DNA of 64,000 nt. Source: Mesorhizobium sophorae. GTDB lineage: Bacteria; Pseudomonadota; Alphaproteobacteria; Rhizobiales; Rhizobiaceae. Below are positions 1 through 7,813 of the stretch, piece after piece. The stretch spans positions 62,001-126,000 of the forward strand of contig NZ_NNRI01000021.1 in NCBI RefSeq assembly GCF_002270415.1, given 5' to 3'. A program made the translations under genes and the position numbers. Numbering within the stretch: position 1 is the first letter of the stretch; the number at the start of each line of letters is the position of its first letter. Under the pieces are notes generated by a model. The model had not been told where the DNA came from and made no database searches. It saw only the letters and a program-made list of their open reading frames with translations.

Positions 1-99
1 TCGTTGCCGCGCGCGCCCGGGCGTCGTTGCACAATCTTCGGCCGCCGCCGCACCGCTTAACTCGGCGACCAAATCGCCCTCTGCATGTTCCAATGTCAT
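1..99 (-). CDS. possible 5' end of a gene cut by the left edge
   Basis: An ATG at 99 on the minus strand opens a frame that stays open to the window edge (33 codons, beginning MTLEHAEGDLVAEL). A GGAG lies about 11 bases upstream. Too little is visible to name a product. The acidic, alanine-rich start could be coding, but at this GC content a 33-codon open stretch is weak evidence. Confidence 0.2.
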   Translation of the reverse strand, partial: MTLEHAEGDLVAELSGAAAAEDCATTPGRARQR

Positions 100-446
100 G
101 GCGCGAAAACTCCATGTTCATCGGCCTATTGCAAGGTGCCTTGGTGCACCGCTTACACTGAGCGTCCCAGTCGTAGGGAACAATCCTGGTGAGGCAACGC
201 GGGGGGCTGTTTCTCAATTCGCCCGACAAGGCGGCCAGCAGATGGTTCTTTGGGACGATATTCGAACCGCCCCACGGCACCATATGCAGATGTCTTTCCA
301 GCAGCGCGGCCGCGGGATCGTTGGTGACGTTCGGCAGCTAAAGGTCGATGTCGATAGCTACAACGAGGCGAGGTCGGACGAAGAGCCTATCCAGATGGAT
401 TTCGACTTCACTATGGACTTGCGGAAATCGAGGCAGCAGAAGCCGC

Positions 447-690
447 CTAGTCGCCGCGCCTTCTCCAGCGGGCGGATGCAGCTAATCGCGTCGCTGCTTC
501 GGCCCTTTGTTCTGCGCGACATGCGGTCAGCCCGCACGCGGCCGCCAATCTTGCCACCGCGCCGCCCTAGCTCCACAGCGGCCTTGTTCTTGAGATCTTC
601 TTCAGCCGGCGCCTCGCCAGTCGCGATGTCAACTATCGACCTCGCCAATTGGTTTGCGTCGCGCGGGCGCTTTGGATGCTTATCGGTCAT
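447..690 (-). pseudogene. small basic KGGK/AEQR-type protein, frameshifted
   Basis: The start MTDKHPKRPRDANQLARSI and the later basic stretch GRRGGKIGGRVRADRMS match a widespread alphaproteobacterial family of about 80-residue basic proteins of unknown function. These normally end in an AEQRAEIA..AA..RW motif. Here the frame changes just after RMS, near 520. Shifting by one base restores AEQRAEAATRLAASARWRR and then a stop at 447. One extra base is enough to explain the break, so this is either a recent mutation or a sequencing error. Without the shift the frame continues to 358 with unrelated residues. The family resemblance is from memory; the restored motif is visible in the sequence. Confidence 0.6.
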
Positions 691-726
691 AGCTTGAAGA
701 TGGCCTTCGTTTCCGCCTATTTCCAC

Positions 727-1162
727 ACGGCGTATAGGCGAAAGCGCCTATTGTGGTTGGGACGGAGTTTCAAACTGACCCCACTACCGCCGCGCCGAAG
801 GGCTTGCATCGCCCGCTGGATCCGGCGTTGCTGAATGCTCTCGAACGCGCATGATGGCATATTCGTTTTATATGGGACGCTTCAGCATATCGTAGCTAAA
901 CAAAAAAGATGCCGTTGCCGGCCAGGAGACCCGGGAGACTCGGGGACGGTAGTCGGCCCGGCAGGAGCGGCTGGTGAGGCGATGGGCAAGGAGTTGAAAG
1001 CCGCGTAGCCAACGCTCAACGAGGCGCGCCCGACCGGCGACGGCCATGTGGAGCTGGCGTTTGGGCCCAGCTCAGGACGAACTGGCCCGCGAGATCAAGT
1101 CGCGCTGATGCCAAGTGCTCCGGACCAAAGGCTCGAAGTTGTGAGTGAGGACACCAAGCGAA
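727..1162. other. intergenic stretch without a supported gene
   Basis: About 435 bases between the small basic protein gene and the repeat protein. Short open frames on the plus strand lack good ribosome binding sites and resemble nothing known. No terminator or strong promoter was recognised. The promoter of the repeat protein should lie here. Confidence 0.4.
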
Positions 1163-2923
1163 ATGATGCCACAACTGGACCACTGGCTCCAACAGGTAAC
1201 AGGAATAACGGGGCTGCTCCCGGAGTTACTCGGCGCGATTGCGGAAAGGCTCAGCCCGATCGATCTGCTGGCGGTGTCGCAGACAGACGGCGAGCTGCGT
1301 GCTGCTGTCCAAATGTCCGCGGCGTTGGAAGAAAGGCGCCAGATGGCAATCCGGGTTCAGGCCGTCTGGAACAGGTTAATGGTCCCGCAGCCAGGAGTCG
1401 CGAATCCCTTTGTCGCACTAGTTGTTCCCGGCGTGTTGGAATCTCTCGCATCCAATTTCAATTGCCTGACCAGCGTGCAGCAGGAGCAGCTCGTTGCCAT
1501 CGCCGAAGGACATAACGACCCCGAGCACCGCGTCTTTGCCCTGCGAGCCCTCGGCGGGGGGCTGGGAGGGCTCGCGCCCACGCTTCAGCAGCGCCTCGTC
1601 GAGGTCGCCGAAGGACTTGACGACGAAGAGCACTGCTTCCAAGCCCTGGAAGCGCTCAGACGGGGGGTGGGAGGGCTCGCGCCCGCGCTCCAGCAGCGTC
1701 TCATTGATCGCGCCGAGGCGCTTGACCCCGAATATCGCTTCTTGGCCTTGGAGGACCTCGGGCTGGCCGTGGGTGAGTTTACGCCCATGCTCCAGCAGCG
1801 TCTCGTCGAACTCGCCGAGGGGGTTGACGATCCCCAGTATCGCGTCGCTGCCCTCGTTTGTCTCGCAATGGGTGTGGGAGGGCTTGTGCCGGCGCTCCAG
1901 CAGCGTGTCGTCGATCGCGTCGAGGAGCTCAACCCGGAAGACCGCGTCTCGGTGCTTCGAGCCCTCGGGATAAGCGTGGGAGAGTTTGTACCCGCGCTCC
2001 AGCAGCGTGTGGTCGACCTCGCAGCAGGGCTTGTCGATCCCGTGCATCGCGCTCAAGCCCTGCAGCGCATCGGACTGGCCGCAGGAGAGTTTGCGCCGGA
2101 ACTACAGCAGCGCCTCGTCAGGCTCGCCGAGGCGTTTGTCGATCCCGAGCATCGCGCTCAAGCCCTGGAGGGCATCGGACGGAACCTAGGAGAGCTTGCG
2201 CCCGCACTACAGCAGCGCCTCGTCGTGCTCGCCGAGGGGCTCGCCCAGTACGAGCATCGCGTCACAGCTCTGCGGGGCCTCGCAGTGGGCGTCGAAGGAC
2301 TTGCGCCCACGCTCCAGCAGCGCCTCGTCGACCTCGTCGTGAGCCCTGACCTCGAAGATCACTTCTCGGCCCTCGCAGCCCTGGAGTCAGCCGTGGGAAA
2401 GCTTGTGCCCGAGCTACAGGAGCGCCTCGTCGTGCTCGTCGAGGGGCTCGCCCAGCCTCATCAACGCGTCTTAGCCCTATGGGGCTTCAGATGGGGCGTA
2501 GGCCGGTTTGCGCCGGCGTTACAAGAGCGCATCGTCGTGCTCGCCGAGGGGCTCGCCCAACCCGGAGATCTCAACCAGGCCATGTGGATCTTGAGAAAGG
2601 GCTTTGGACGTTTTACGCCCGAGCTACAGGAGCGCCTCGTCGTGCTCGCCGAGAATCTTAACGACCCACACGATCGTGTCACTGCGCTGCTAAGCCTCGG
2701 AGAGAGCGCGGGATTGCTTCCGCCCGAGCTACAGGAGCGCCTGGTCACCTTCGCCGAGAGTCTTAACGACCCGGACAACCGTGTCGCGGCCGCGCGGGTC
2801 CTTGGAGCAAGCGTGGGAGCGTTTCCGCCCGCGCTACAGCAGCGTCTCGCTGCTATTGCTGAAGGTCTTGTCCATCCGTGGGCTCGGGCTGCCGCCCTGG
2901 CAGCCCTGTGTCCTAGGAACTAA
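1163..2923 (+). CDS. F-box-like, 35-residue tandem repeat protein (putative secreted effector)
   Basis: A 586-residue protein. Residues 18-49 (LLPELLGAIAERLSPIDLL and onward) follow the F-box pattern LPxELLxxI..L.p.DLL. From about residue 105 to the end there are about fourteen units of 35 residues with consensus LQQRLVxLAEGLxDPEHR, then xxALxxLGxxVGxLAP. These look like two-helix, HEAT-like repeats forming a solenoid. There is no signal peptide or membrane segment. F-box proteins in bacteria are mostly effectors that recruit host ubiquitin ligase, so a role inside a eukaryotic host is an inference, and the PAAR gene downstream fits a secreted protein. The ATG at 1163 has GAGG upstream; a GTG at 1145 is the alternative. 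The last repeats use LQER instead of LQQR, a sign of recent repeat duplication. Confidence 0.7.
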   Translation: MMPQLDHWLQQVTGITGLLPELLGAIAERLSPIDLLAVSQTDGELRAAVQMSAALEERRQMAIRVQAVWNRLMVPQPGVANPFVALVVPGVLESLASNFNCLTSVQQEQLVAIAEGHNDPEHRVFALRALGGGLGGLAPTLQQRLVEVAEGLDDEEHCFQALEALRRGVGGLAPALQQRLIDRAEALDPEYRFLALEDLGLAVGEFTPMLQQRLVELAEGVDDPQYRVAALVCLAMGVGGLVPALQQRVVDRVEELNPEDRVSVLRALGISVGEFVPALQQRVVDLAAGLVDPVHRAQALQRIGLAAGEFAPELQQRLVRLAEAFVDPEHRAQALEGIGRNLGELAPALQQRLVVLAEGLAQYEHRVTALRGLAVGVEGLAPTLQQRLVDLVVSPDLEDHFSALAALESAVGKLVPELQERLVVLVEGLAQPHQRVLALWGFRWGVGRFAPALQERIVVLAEGLAQPGDLNQAMWILRKGFGRFTPELQERLVVLAENLNDPHDRVTALLSLGESAGLLPPELQERLVTFAESLNDPDNRVAAARVLGASVGAFPPALQQRLAAIAEGLVHPWARAAALAALCPRN

Positions 2924-2943
2924 ACCCATTCACTTGGGGTTTT
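2922..2943 (+). terminator. possible Rho-independent terminator
   Basis: AAACCC (2922-2927) pairs with GGGTTT (2937-2942) around a 9-base loop and is followed by further T residues. The stem begins inside the stop codon of the repeat protein. The stem is short, so termination strength is uncertain. Confidence 0.4.
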
Positions 2944-3254
2944 TCCGCCCAGGGTAATTCAAGTCTTGCAATCGGGCGGCCTCCGGCCGCGTTGCCGGTA
3001 CGAACTGATGGAGCACGAAAGCTTGATCATGTCACCGCTGTTGGCAAATGTCTCGTGGTGTTCTCGCGTCGGTCATTCGCGTCCTGAACAGCTCGGAAAT
3101 GTCTGGTCGAATGGGTCATGCCCTAGCCCGCGGCGTCCGGGCTCCGTCGAAGTCGAGAAGGGTCGTCGTGCCATCAGCTCATCTTGAAATCGCCGGATGG
3201 CTCCTGTGGATCTCGATCAACTTTCTGGGAGCATAATGGGACGGGACTGAGAAG
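2944..3254. other. intergenic stretch, nothing recognised
   Basis: About 310 bases between the repeat protein and the PAAR gene. Only short frames without ribosome binding sites are present. It presumably carries the promoter of the PAAR gene. Confidence 0.4.
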
Positions 3255-3566
3255 ATGGACATGGTTGGACAACTTGTTAGCCTCAAAGGCCACATGCATA
3301 TCTGCCCCCTGGTCGAGCCTGGACCACGGCCGCATATCGGCGGCCCCGTGATCTTGACCGGTCAGAATTTTGTCTGCGTGGAGGGCGTTCCAATCGCCAC
3401 CGTGAGCGACAGATGCCTATGTTCCGGCGCGCCGACAACCTCCGACAGCATTAAAGAAGGCTCTTCAATCGCGCGGATCAACGGCAAGAGGATTGCGCGG
3501 ATGGGAGATTCCTGTTCACACGGTGGGCGCTTGGTTCAAGGCGTGCCGTGGATAACGTTCGAGTAA
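3255..3566 (+). CDS. PAAR domain protein (type VI secretion spike tip)
   Basis: A 103-residue protein that consists entirely of a PAAR domain: HIGGPVILTG near residues 32-41, then the paired motifs EGVPIATVSDRCLCSG and PTTSDSIKEGS, and GDSCSHGG near the end with Cys and His residues suited to metal binding at the cone tip. PAAR proteins sit on the VgrG trimer, sharpen the type VI spike and often carry or recruit effectors. No VgrG, Hcp or sheath gene is in the window, so this is an orphan PAAR. The ATG at 3255 follows a GAGAAG-type binding site. The following open frame overlaps its 3' end, as expected for cargo behind a PAAR gene. Confidence 0.9.
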   Translation: MDMVGQLVSLKGHMHICPLVEPGPRPHIGGPVILTGQNFVCVEGVPIATVSDRCLCSGAPTTSDSIKEGSSIARINGKRIARMGDSCSHGGRLVQGVPWITFE

Positions 3567-4457
3567 CATCGCCGGCGAACGCGCTGGCGCCGACTCGAAC
3601 TTCGAGACGCCGCGGCATCGTGCAGGGCAACGCCACGCCGCCGCTCGTGCCGATGCCGGAGGCGATGAAGCGAGAGCTTGAAGAATACCCCGGGCGTATT
3701 TGCGACCAATTCTGCGGCGGAGCGGGCAACAACTCAGGATGCGGGCGGCCGAGGCCGAGCACGACTGCGAGGACCACGTGATCGTTGCGATGCGCCAGAC
3801 GGTGGTCTACTCCTGTGAGCTGAAATTAGACGATCTGGAATATTCAAACAGCTTGAAGGCTGTAGCCTCCCGCATTCAGCACCGGCAGACGTGGCGGCCG
3901 CGCAACGAGGGCACGCAAGCGCCGACGATACTTTAGTGGAGTGCGTACATAAATGGTCCCGTGCTCGCCACCCACGAACTGCCGTTGCAGAGAGGACGTG
4001 AAGCCGCTCCACGTTGGCACGGTGCCGTCGCCGACGTCCTCTTCCTCGATCGCGCGGGACGCAGTTTGCCGAGATGGACCGACGTGCTTGAGACGGCATG
4101 ATCCGTGTCGTCTGGCGTCACTGGGTTAACAACGTCGGACGTCTGCGCCCCGGTAAGCTGGCAGATCCATTCCATAACATCGGCAGCAAACGCCACCAAA
4201 CAGCGGCCGAAATCCTGATGGAGGTCGCACGGGACTTTTGAGGCCGATCGCGCTTCATGGTTTGCGATCAAAGGCTGGAGCTAACCAACCCGAGTGCTGG
4301 CTACATCGCCAACCATATGTCATTCATGCTCGATCTCCTGAAGGTGCCGCGTCCGCACGCAGGTGCCGTCGACGGCCGCAGACATCTTTGGGCAGTCGCA
4401 GCCTGGATTGCCGCCTTTCACTCCGGTAGGCGCAGGAGGCGCCACGAACTTCAATAG
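3548..4457 (+). pseudogene. decayed open frames behind the PAAR gene, unrecognised
   Basis: Several short plus-strand frames follow one another. The first overlaps the PAAR end (GTG 3548, closing at 3781). The second (3700-3936) continues in the same frame past a TAG at 3934 into a protein-like stretch (VADVLFLDRAGRSLPRWTDV) closing at 4101. A third starts at ATG 4098, overlapping that stop as ATGA, and gives KLADPFHNIGSKRHQTAAE before TGA at 4239. It then continues in the same frame after that stop (4257-4457). The protein-like composition interrupted by single stops and shifts suggests one or more inactivated genes, perhaps a type VI effector or immunity gene. No family was recognised. Confidence 0.3.
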
Positions 4458-4460
4458 CCC

Positions 4461-4489
4461 TTGACTGTATCGCAATTGAGACACATATA
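4461..4489 (+). promoter_or_regulatory. promoter and palindromic operator of the toxin-antitoxin operon
   Basis: TTGACT at 4461-4466 is followed after 17 bases by CATATA (4484-4489). The spacer is filled by a 20-bp imperfect palindrome at 4466-4485 of form TGTRTCKCAATTGMGAYACA, centred on CAATTG. RelB/DinJ-type antitoxins repress their own promoter by binding such palindromes, so this is the expected autoregulatory operator, about 70 bases upstream of the antitoxin start. Confidence 0.6.
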
Positions 4490-4555
4490 GGGGGTCATAT
4501 CGCCATTCGATGTGAGTGGGCCACCGGCGAGTTGTTCGTTATAAGGAGTCTTGAT

Positions 4556-4828
4556 GTGGCTGCCACTAAAATGATTCATGTTCGGGTCGAAGATGACATT
4601 CGTGAAGAGGCTTCCTTGGTTCTTGGGTCGTTCGGTCTTTCGCTTTCGGATGCCGTTCGGGTGTTTCTTCATCGAGTTGTGGCGAGCCAAAGCTTTCCTC
4701 TCGAGCTCAAGGTTCCCAACGAAACAACCCGCGCCGCCCTGACGGAGGCTCGTGAGATCAGGAAGGCCCGTAAGGCTCGCTTTATGACACCGGATGAGCT
4801 TTTCGCCGAGCTGAACGGCAAGAAGTAA
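4556..4828 (+). CDS. RelB/DinJ family antitoxin
   Basis: A 90-residue protein beginning MAATKMIHVRVEDDIREEA. It has the ribbon-helix-helix N terminus of the RelB/DinJ family (beta strand IHVRVED, then helices through LGLS-type residues with SLSDAVRVFLHRV) and a C-terminal tail for toxin binding (TPDELFAEL). The GTG start at 4556 is chosen because AAGGAG lies 7 bases upstream; a TTG at 4532 would place that binding site inside the gene. The toxin gene follows 18 bases later. The protein should neutralise the toxin and repress the operon through the upstream palindrome. Confidence 0.85.
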   Translation: MAATKMIHVRVEDDIREEASLVLGSFGLSLSDAVRVFLHRVVASQSFPLELKVPNETTRAALTEAREIRKARKARFMTPDELFAELNGKK

Positions 4829-4846
4829 ATTCAGCGAGCAAGCAGC

Positions 4847-5161
4847 TTGAAGAAACCGAGCGACGTCAGACGCACCTCCCTTCCAAGAGCATCGGAATAC
4901 ACCAGACAATTTCGAAAGGACTGGAACCGATACAATAAGGCCGGGAAAATGGATATGAGTCGCGCAATCGAATTGATGACGCTGATCATTCTGAAAAGGC
5001 CACTCGGCGCTGAGTGGGCCGACCACGAGCTCTCAGGTAGAGAGTGGAAAGTGGCGAGGGAAGCACATATCGGTGGTGACTTTCTCCTTGTCTATACTGC
5101 CGATGACGACTTCGTCGAATTTGTCAGGCTTGGCTCACATTCAGAGCTGTTTGGAAGATAA
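4847..5161 (+). CDS. YafQ-type mRNA interferase toxin
   Basis: A 104-residue protein of the RelE/YafQ fold. Family features are SEYTRQFRKDWNRY near the N terminus, HELSGREWKVAREAHIGGD in the middle with the His and Asp used by YafQ-like ribosome-dependent RNases, and DFLLVYTADDDFVEFVRLGSHSELF at the end. Family members cut mRNA on the ribosome. The start appears to be TTG at 4847 with only a weak upstream binding site, so translation is probably coupled to the antitoxin. The full length and intact C-terminal SHSELF motif suggest an active toxin. Confidence 0.85.
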   Translation: MKKPSDVRRTSLPRASEYTRQFRKDWNRYNKAGKMDMSRAIELMTLIILKRPLGAEWADHELSGREWKVAREAHIGGDFLLVYTADDDFVEFVRLGSHSELFGR

Positions 5162-5486
5162 GGCGCGGCGCTGGCGCGCCCGACATCGCGATTTGTATAC
5201 CGCAAAAAGGGCAGAGCCGCCCAAGGGAGATTGGGGGCTTTTGCTATCCAATGCCGCATATCTGCTTGTCACGAGCACAAGCGGTAGTTCTCGTCCAGGC
5301 TCGGGGATAATGGTTACCGCTTCGCGCGTCGAATAGAAAACCGCAATCGCCGCGGTAGTCCCATCCTCTTCGACGCGCTCAAGGTGGTATGCATCCCGCC
5401 GTTCCGGTCTATTTTTGTCAGTTAACTGTAAGCGGTTTCCGACGGCCGAACGCTCGCCCGCGAGTGGAGAAGGCTTGCGTTGCGCC
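5162..5486. other. convergent intergenic stretch
   Basis: Lies between the toxin gene (plus) and the aldehyde dehydrogenase gene (minus), which end towards each other. A minus-strand open frame covers it but has no ribosome binding site and no recognisable family. No convincing terminator hairpin with a T-run was found. Confidence 0.4.
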
Positions 5487-6974
5487 TTAGCTCGTGAGCC
5501 CCCCAAAACACAAATATTTCAGGTCCAGGTAATCATCGACGCCGTATTTCGAACCTTCCCGGCCAAATCCTGACTGCTTGATACCCCCGAACGGCGCGAC
5601 CTCAGTCGAAATGAGCCCGGTGTTGATGCCAACCATGCCATACTCCAAGGCCTCCGCGACGGCCCACACACGGCTCATGTCCTGGGCGTAGAAATAGGCC
5701 GCAAGCCCGAATTCGGTGTCATTTGCCATCTCAATGACGTCATTGACCGCATCGAAGCGGAACAAGGGCGCCAACGGCCCGAAAGTTTCTTCGCGGGCGA
5801 CCGCCATCTTGGAGGTTACCCCGGTCAGGACAGTCGGCCAGATGAAATTGCCGCCAAGAGGGTGGTCTGGCCCACCCGCCACAATGCTGGCGCCCTGAGA
5901 GACTGCATTCTCAATGTGACGCCTGACCTTGGCCACGGCGCGGTCATCGACCAGCGGGCCGATCTCGGTGCCTTCCGCAAAGCCGTCACCAACTTTGAAG
6001 GCTTTGACGCGATGCGCGAGCTTGTCGGCGAACTCTTCGTAGATACCGCTCTGCACGTAAAGGCGATTGGCGCAGACACAGGTCTGGCCAGCATTGCGGA
6101 ACTTGGAGACGAGGGCTCCTTCGACGGCCGCATCGACATCGGCGTCGTCGAAGACGATGAACGGTGCGTTGCCGCCCAGTTCCATGCTGAGCTTCATGAC
6201 TTGCGCCGAGGCTTGCGCCATCAGGGTGCGGCCGACCTCGGTCGACCCGGTGAACGTGAGTTTGCGAACCTTCTCGTTTTCGCAAACCTCATCGCCGAAG
6301 TCCGAGCTCTTCGTGATCGGGACAACGCTCAATAGCCCGGACGGCACCCCTGCCCTTTCCGCAAGTACGGCGAGGGCCAAGGCGGAGAGTGGCGTCAGGG
6401 CTGCCGGTTTGAAGACGATCGAGCAGCCCACCGCCAGCGCCGGAGCGATCTTGCGCGCCACCATCGCCGAGGGAAAATTCCAGGGCGTAACAGCGCCGAC
6501 GACCCCGACAGGTTGCTTGATCACGACGATCCGCTTGTCACGGGCATGACCGGGGATAGTGTCGCCATAGACGCGCTTGGCCTCTTCGCCGAACCACTCG
6601 ATGTAGGACGCGCCATAGAGGATCTCGCCCTTGGACTCGGCGAACGGCTTCCCCATTTCAGCGGTCAGGATCGTCGCCAGGTCATCAAGATTGGCGATCG
6701 TCAGATCATACCAGCGCCGAATGACTGCAGCGCGCTCCTTGCCGGTACGGGCAGCCCACTCCTTCTGGACGACATAGGCCACATCGATCGCATTGGCGAT
6801 GTCGGCTCGGGTAAAATCGGGCAGCCTGGCCAGCACTTCGCTGGTCGAAGGGTTGGTGACCTCGAAGGTTTGTCCGGACCGGGATTGGCCGAGCCACTCC
6901 TTGCCGATCAATCCCGCTTCCCGGATCAGATCCTTGTCCTTGATCTTGTTGAGGAGTGTCGCTGATACGGCCAT
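5487..6974 (-). CDS. gabD: NAD(P)-dependent succinate-semialdehyde dehydrogenase-like enzyme
   Basis: A 495-residue aldehyde dehydrogenase. PWNFP (about 164-168), FTGSTEVG (241-248), the general-base glutamate in MELGGN (E265) and the catalytic cysteine in NAGQTCVCANR (C299) are all present. Overall it resembles GabD, including the GGIKQSGFGREGSKYG ending. GabD oxidises succinic semialdehyde to succinate. It is the last gene of the C5-acid operon, 2 bases after the lyase gene. There it may oxidise a semialdehyde intermediate or a related aldehyde, because the pathway to acetyl-CoA and pyruvate does not itself need it. The exact substrate is inferred from similarity only. Confidence 0.85.
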   Translation of the reverse strand: MAVSATLLNKIKDKDLIREAGLIGKEWLGQSRSGQTFEVTNPSTSEVLARLPDFTRADIANAIDVAYVVQKEWAARTGKERAAVIRRWYDLTIANLDDLATILTAEMGKPFAESKGEILYGASYIEWFGEEAKRVYGDTIPGHARDKRIVVIKQPVGVVGAVTPWNFPSAMVARKIAPALAVGCSIVFKPAALTPLSALALAVLAERAGVPSGLLSVVPITKSSDFGDEVCENEKVRKLTFTGSTEVGRTLMAQASAQVMKLSMELGGNAPFIVFDDADVDAAVEGALVSKFRNAGQTCVCANRLYVQSGIYEEFADKLAHRVKAFKVGDGFAEGTEIGPLVDDRAVAKVRRHIENAVSQGASIVAGGPDHPLGGNFIWPTVLTGVTSKMAVAREETFGPLAPLFRFDAVNDVIEMANDTEFGLAAYFYAQDMSRVWAVAEALEYGMVGINTGLISTEVAPFGGIKQSGFGREGSKYGVDDYLDLKYLCFGGLTS

Positions 6975-6976
6975 GG

Positions 6977-7813
6977 TTAGACACCTTCACTGAGTTGCGA
7001 ACGGCCCCGCGCGAGAAGTGCCCGGGCCTGGGCGATAATGGGAGCGTCGATCATCTTGCCGTCGACAAGGCGCGCTGCGCCGTCCCGGGCCGCGTCGACG
7101 ACGCGCTGCGCCCAGCGCAGTTGCTGTTCACTCGGCTGGAAAGCCGAGATGACATGGGAAGTCTGGGCAGGGTGTATGCAAAGCTTCCCGCCGGCCCCAT
7201 GATCTAAGGCCTGCTGGCATTCGGTGGCCAGTCTGGCGGTGTCCGTGACCTCGAAGGATGGGCCATCCAACGGCAGGGGCATGCCGGCGGCCCTGCTCGC
7301 CACCGCCAGCCGCATCATGGCATGCGCTTTGAGGTCATTGGAGGCGGGCACACCCAAGTCCAGCGCAAAATCTGCGGGTCCGAAGGCCAGTCTCGCGACA
7401 TGCGAATGAGCGGCCAGCGCCCCCGCCGCCTGCAGCCCTCGCGCCGTCTCGATCAGCGCCATGATCTCGATGTCGTCACCCAAAATCCGAACCATCGCGT
7501 CGAGGATCGCCGCGGACTCCGCTTTTGGCAGGCAGATGCGCCGAAGCCCGAGCGCCCCGACTGCAGCAAGGTCAGTCGTGTACCAGCTGCTGTCTTGGCT
7601 GTTGATCCGAACGTAGGTGGGGTTCCGCAATGTCAGGGCATGGTGAAGGTTGGACCGGGCGCCATCCTTGGCGGCGGGCGCAACGGCGTCCTCAAGATCG
7701 ATAATAATCGCGTCGGCTCCGGACCGGTCGGCCTTTTCAAAACGCTCTGGCCGGTCGGCCGGAACGAACAAAGGCGCGACAGGCGTAAAATGCAAGTCAC
7801 CCTGTGCAGACAT
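6977..7813 (-). CDS. ccl: CitE-type CoA-ester lyase (probable citramalyl-CoA lyase)
   Basis: A 278-residue HpcH/HpaI-CitE family protein. It shows the phosphate/CoA loop and metal site motifs LFVPADRPERFEKA, IIDLEDAV, LIETARG and LAFGPADFALDLG. Family members cleave beta-hydroxyacyl-CoA such as citryl-, malyl- or citramalyl-CoA by a Mg2+-dependent retro-aldol or Claisen reaction. Next to the hydratase and CoA-transferase, the best assignment is cleavage of citramalyl-CoA to acetyl-CoA and pyruvate. Its start overlaps the stop of the hydratase gene as TGATG, so the two are translationally coupled. Confidence 0.8.
   Translation of the reverse strand: MSAQGDLHFTPVAPLFVPADRPERFEKADRSGADAIIIDLEDAVAPAAKDGARSNLHHALTLRNPTYVRINSQDSSWYTTDLAAVGALGLRRICLPKAESAAILDAMVRILGDDIEIMALIETARGLQAAGALAAHSHVARLAFGPADFALDLGVPASNDLKAHAMMRLAVASRAAGMPLPLDGPSFEVTDTARLATECQQALDHGAGGKLCIHPAQTSHVISAFQPSEQQLRWAQRVVDAARDGAARLVDGKMIDAPIIAQARALLARGRSQLSEGV

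Noticed and set aside
98..697. 199-residue plus-strand open frame near the left edge
   Set aside because: It is opposite the conserved small basic protein, and the residues do not resemble a folded protein.
1163..2923. Possible CRISPR-like array because of regular repeats
   Set aside because: The 105-bp period is imperfect and in phase with a coding frame; it is a protein repeat array, not short identical repeats with unique spacers. No CRISPR array or cas gene was seen anywhere in the window.
5141..5506. 121-residue minus-strand open frame after the aldehyde dehydrogenase gene
   Set aside because: It overlaps the toxin gene end and the dehydrogenase end, lacks a binding site and resembles no family.
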